Shown: one piece after another, positions 31,600-34,559 of the stretch
How positions within the stretch are numbered: position 1 is the stretch's first letter
Layout of the letters: every line of letters begins with the position of its first letter
DNA from: CAZRGV01 sp964599655
Lineage (GTDB): Bacteria > Planctomycetota > Planctomycetia > Isosphaerales > Isosphaeraceae
Length of the DNA: 34,559 nt
Direction of reading: 5' to 3'
Assembly (NCBI GenBank): GCA_964599655.1
Contig: CAZRGV010000063.1
Location: 1 to 34,559 of the forward strand
Translations under genes and position numbers: made by a program
Notes under the pieces: model-generated
The model's input: the letters and a program-made list of their open reading frames with translations, nothing else
The model's database searches: none
Told to the model about the DNA's origin: nothing

Positions 31600-34559
31600 A
31601 TGAGATCTCGCCGATTCATCGTCGCCGGGATGAGCGTGATCCTGTTGCTCGGACTCTCGGCGGCCTGGGCGCAACGGCCAGGAACGAAGGCCAGACCGCT
31701 CGATCCCGATGTCCTCAGCGTCCGAATCCTTCTCGGCGTGGGGGATACGAAGACCGAGTCGTGGAATGGTCGGATGGCGCTGGATCACGGCGAGATCGTG
31801 GGGCTCGAAGGCTGGCGGTTCCGCGAAGGAGACCTCGTGACGGGTCCTGATTCCTGGAAGGCCCAGAGCCGATTGATTCGCACGGGACAGGCGGCTCGCG
31901 CGGAGGCGAAGAAAGCGACCGGACCAGGAACCTCGGGCCCCTCCGTGACTCCGAACGGTGTCATCGCGTCGCTGAAGGCCCCCTTGGACTCGACGTTAAC
32001 CATTGAGACCGACCAGGGCCGTTTCGAGGTGAAACTTTCCGATCTGGAGGATGGTTCCCTTCGTCGCTATCTCAATGGCCGAGTTTCGGCACAGAGAGTC
32101 GCGCCCAGCGTCCCGCTCGTCGAGGACTCCACGGAGGACGACTTCCCCTCCGCCGCGTCCGACGCAAGCGGGGCTCTCTGGGTGGCCTACGTCGCCCATA
32201 CACACCGCGGATCGGAAGTCTCCGAGGGGATGACCGAACGGCCAAAGAGCTTCAAGTACCTCGTGCCCGAGGGAGGAGGCGATCAGGTCCGTTTGTTGCG
32301 GTTTTCCGGAGGAATCGCCCAGGATTCGGTCGCCGTGACCGGCGAGGGGCTCGACGTTTGGCGGCCAGCCGTGGCGATCGATGGCAAGGGGAATGTCGTG
32401 GTCGCCTGGTCCGAAAACCGAAACGGCAACTGGGAACTCTTTTCTCGGACCTACAACCCCAGCTCGAAATCCTGGACGGAACCAAGGCAACTGACCGACA
32501 CCCCCTTGAATGATACGCATCTCGTCCTGGCCTCGGCGCCCGATGGTCGGGTCTGGATGGCCTGGCAGGGTTGGAAGGACGGCCAGGCCGACATCTGGCT
32601 CGCTCCCGTCGACGACCCCTCCTCCCCCATCAACGTCAGTCACACACCAGCGAATGAGTGGGCTCCCGCCCTGGCGATTGATCGGGGGGGCCGTATCCAC
32701 GTCGCGTACGACTCGTATCAGGCAGGGAATTACGACGTCATGTTGCGAACCCTGGGCGTGGACGGAGGACTCGGAAAGCCCGTCGCCGTGGCAAACTCCT
32801 CACGATTCGAAGTCCGGCCGAGCCTCGCGATCGACAATCGAGGGAGAGTGTGGGTTGCCTACGAAGAGCGGACGGACGACTGGGGCAAGGACGCCGAGAA
32901 CCTTGTCTCCGGTGAGGGCTCCAGTCTCTACCGCGAGAGCGCCGTGAAGGTGCGATGCGTCGAGGGCGAACGCGTTCTCGAGGCCCCGGACCCGGTTGCC
33001 GGTGCGCCACAGGGAAGTGGGCTCCGCCAGTTGAACAGCTTTCCAAGGCTGGCATCCGACCCCTCGGGACGGATCTGGCTGCTGTTCCGCCATCGCGATG
33101 AGGCGATCTGGGGCAACAACGCCGTGATGGTGGTCGGCGGCGTCTGGCTCGAATACGCAACGTCGCTGGCAGGGAAGGCTTGGGAGACACCCCTCCTGTT
33201 GCCTCGAAGTGACGGCCTACTCGACAACCGCCCGGCCGTGGTTCCCATGACCGACGGCAAGGTGCTCGCGGTCTACAACTCGGACAGGCGGCTCCGCCAT
33301 GAGGTTGAATTCACGCCGGATCTTCGTCGGCGATTCTACACCCATTCCGGTACACCCGCGGGCGTCGTTAACAACGATCTCGAAATCGCGGCGCTTCTTC
33401 CTCTGACCAAAGGTGCTATTGATCCGGCCTTGAGTGTTCCACCGCCCCCGGAGATCAACCCGCCCGTTCACCCCAATGAGGCCGCGGATGTCGAGCGAAT
33501 GCGAACTCACCGCATTCACGCGGGAGGCAAAACGTATCAGTTGCTTCGAGGGGAATTTCACCGCCACTCCGAGATTTCTCAGGACGGTGGCAGTGACGGC
33601 GCCCTGGAGGATATGTGGCGATACGCGATCGATGCCGCGCACTTCGACTGGATCGGAAATGGCGACCACGACGCGGGAGGCGGCAAGGAATACACGTGGT
33701 GGCTGATCCAGAAAACCACCGACCTGTATCATTCCGCACCGACGTTCAATCCGATGTTCACTTATGAGCGTAGCGTATCTTACCCGCATGGCCATCGTAA
33801 TGTCATGTTCACATACCGTGGCGTTCGAACGTTGCCTCGGCTCATCGACGAACGAGGGGTTAGTGACGACGACACGAAGATGCTCTACGCGTACCTCCGG
33901 GAGCTCGACGGCATCTGCGCCTCGCATTCGTCGGGGACCGGGATGGGCACCGACTGGCGAGATAACGATCGCAACGTGGAGCCGTTTGTCGAGATCTTCC
34001 AGGGCCATCGCAACTCGTACGAGCATCTGGGGGCTCCTCGGGTCGCCAGACGAGCGAGTGAGGCGATCGGCGGCTGGAAGCCGCTCGGGATGGTGTGGAA
34101 CGCCCTGGCCATGCAGTATCGACTGGGCTACCAGGCTTCGAGCGACCATATTTCGACCCACATTAGCTACGCGATCGCCATTGCCGAGGAACCGACTCGC
34201 GCGGCGATCTTTGACGCATTCAAGAATCGTCACTGCTACGCAGCCACGGATAATATCTTGCTCGACGTTCGCTGCGGCGAGCACCTGATGGGAGACGAGT
34301 TCAACGCCGATGGACCGGTTCGGCTGAAGATTCTCGCTCACGGAACCAAGCCGATCGCGCGGGTCGATATTATCAAAGACTTTGTGTACATGTACTCGAC
34401 CGAGCCACACAACGAACGTGTCCAGTTCGAATGGACGGACGAGGAGCGTCGGCCCGCCGGGCTCAGCTGGTATTACGTTCGGGTCCTCCAGGAGGACGGC
34501 GAAATCGCCTGGGGGAGCCCATTCTGGGTCCACACGCAACAGGGAACGAACGTGGAGTG
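31600..34559 (+). CDS. Secreted beta-propeller plus PHP-like protein, paralog, 3' end cut by window
   Basis: ATG 31600 follows AAGGAG seven bases upstream. At least 986 residues are present: signal peptide (MRSRRFIVAGMSVILLLGLS), an N-terminal domain, propeller blades (NGNWELFSR, DGQADIWLAP, AGNYDVMLR), then the PHP-like part LLRGEFHRHSE, NGDHDAGGGKEY, CASHSSGTGMGTDWRDND and EIFQGHRNSYEH, and the terminal beta domain (IARVDIIKDF, YYVRVLQEDGEIAWGSPFW). It aligns along its length with the protein at 22756, except that the Lys/Ala tract is absent. The paralog ends ASPMWITYQK, so only a few residues should be missing here. A long minus-strand frame over 33217-34539 is a shadow. Confidence 0.88.
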   Translation, partial: MRSRRFIVAGMSVILLLGLSAAWAQRPGTKARPLDPDVLSVRILLGVGDTKTESWNGRMALDHGEIVGLEGWRFREGDLVTGPDSWKAQSRLIRTGQAARAEAKKATGPGTSGPSVTPNGVIASLKAPLDSTLTIETDQGRFEVKLSDLEDGSLRRYLNGRVSAQRVAPSVPLVEDSTEDDFPSAASDASGALWVAYVAHTHRGSEVSEGMTERPKSFKYLVPEGGGDQVRLLRFSGGIAQDSVAVTGEGLDVWRPAVAIDGKGNVVVAWSENRNGNWELFSRTYNPSSKSWTEPRQLTDTPLNDTHLVLASAPDGRVWMAWQGWKDGQADIWLAPVDDPSSPINVSHTPANEWAPALAIDRGGRIHVAYDSYQAGNYDVMLRTLGVDGGLGKPVAVANSSRFEVRPSLAIDNRGRVWVAYEERTDDWGKDAENLVSGEGSSLYRESAVKVRCVEGERVLEAPDPVAGAPQGSGLRQLNSFPRLASDPSGRIWLLFRHRDEAIWGNNAVMVVGGVWLEYATSLAGKAWETPLLLPRSDGLLDNRPAVVPMTDGKVLAVYNSDRRLRHEVEFTPDLRRRFYTHSGTPAGVVNNDLEIAALLPLTKGAIDPALSVPPPPEINPPVHPNEAADVERMRTHRIHAGGKTYQLLRGEFHRHSEISQDGGSDGALEDMWRYAIDAAHFDWIGNGDHDAGGGKEYTWWLIQKTTDLYHSAPTFNPMFTYERSVSYPHGHRNVMFTYRGVRTLPRLIDERGVSDDDTKMLYAYLRELDGICASHSSGTGMGTDWRDNDRNVEPFVEIFQGHRNSYEHLGAPRVARRASEAIGGWKPLGMVWNALAMQYRLGYQASSDHISTHISYAIAIAEEPTRAAIFDAFKNRHCYAATDNILLDVRCGEHLMGDEFNADGPVRLKILAHGTKPIARVDIIKDFVYMYSTEPHNERVQFEWTDEERRPAGLSWYYVRVLQEDGEIAWGSPFWVHTQQGTNVE

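Noticed and set aside
33217..34539. 440-residue minus-strand frame
   Set aside because: It is a shadow of the second propeller-PHP gene.

Overview
This GC-rich window looks like a draft-quality chromosomal segment from a planctomycete, probably Isosphaeraceae-like. That placement is inferred from gene content: FG-GAP/ASPIC secreted proteins, a Tat-exported Gfo/Idh/MocA oxidoreductase beside a DUF1080 protein, DUF3500, paired YkgJ-type cysteine-cluster proteins, propeller-PHP (DUF3604-like) giants and a deiodinase-like protein. No rRNA, tRNA, CRISPR array, transposase or phage gene was seen. Two N runs (100 N at 5867-5966, 10 N at 27181-27190) mark assembly gaps.

Layout. 208-5433: secreted FG-GAP protein, a small acidic protein, Gfo/Idh/MocA oxidoreductase, DUF1080 hydrolase-like protein, rhodanese and a secreted protein of unknown function. 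5434-6253: a gene-free block of repeated hairpin units around the 100-N gap. 6254-8357: DUF3500 protein and two overlapping YkgJ proteins. 8656-10043: an enolase-superfamily protein resembling o-succinylbenzoate synthase, plus a possible small membrane protein. 10065-11857: moaD-moaE-moaA (minus strand), divergent from uvrA (12013-14859). 14908-15808: a CsbD-like protein and a small membrane protein whose N-terminus appears frameshifted.

15894-21166 is a four-gene minus-strand cluster. In transcription order it encodes a carboxymuconolactone-decarboxylase (CMD/AhpD-fold) protein, an EF-hand/iodothyronine-deiodinase-like protein, a small secreted helical protein and an ASPIC/UnbV lipoprotein. 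The CMD gene is interrupted by one in-frame TGA exactly where the second Cys of a CxxC motif is expected. This makes it a selenoprotein candidate (CxxU), with a GGUC-loop hairpin downstream at a SECIS-like distance; a nonsense mutation or sequencing error remains possible.

22756-34559 is a plus-strand run. Two paralogous secreted propeller-PHP proteins bracket a tight operon: a heavy-metal P1B-type ATPase whose C-terminus is fused to an HflK-like SPFH domain, then HflC, a second HflK-like SPFH protein and a membrane-anchored protein. The metal pump/SPFH combination is the most system-like arrangement here. The ATPase gene is damaged in this assembly by a gap, an inverted-repeat scar and an AT-rich frameshifted patch. 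The last paralog runs off the window a few residues before its expected end.
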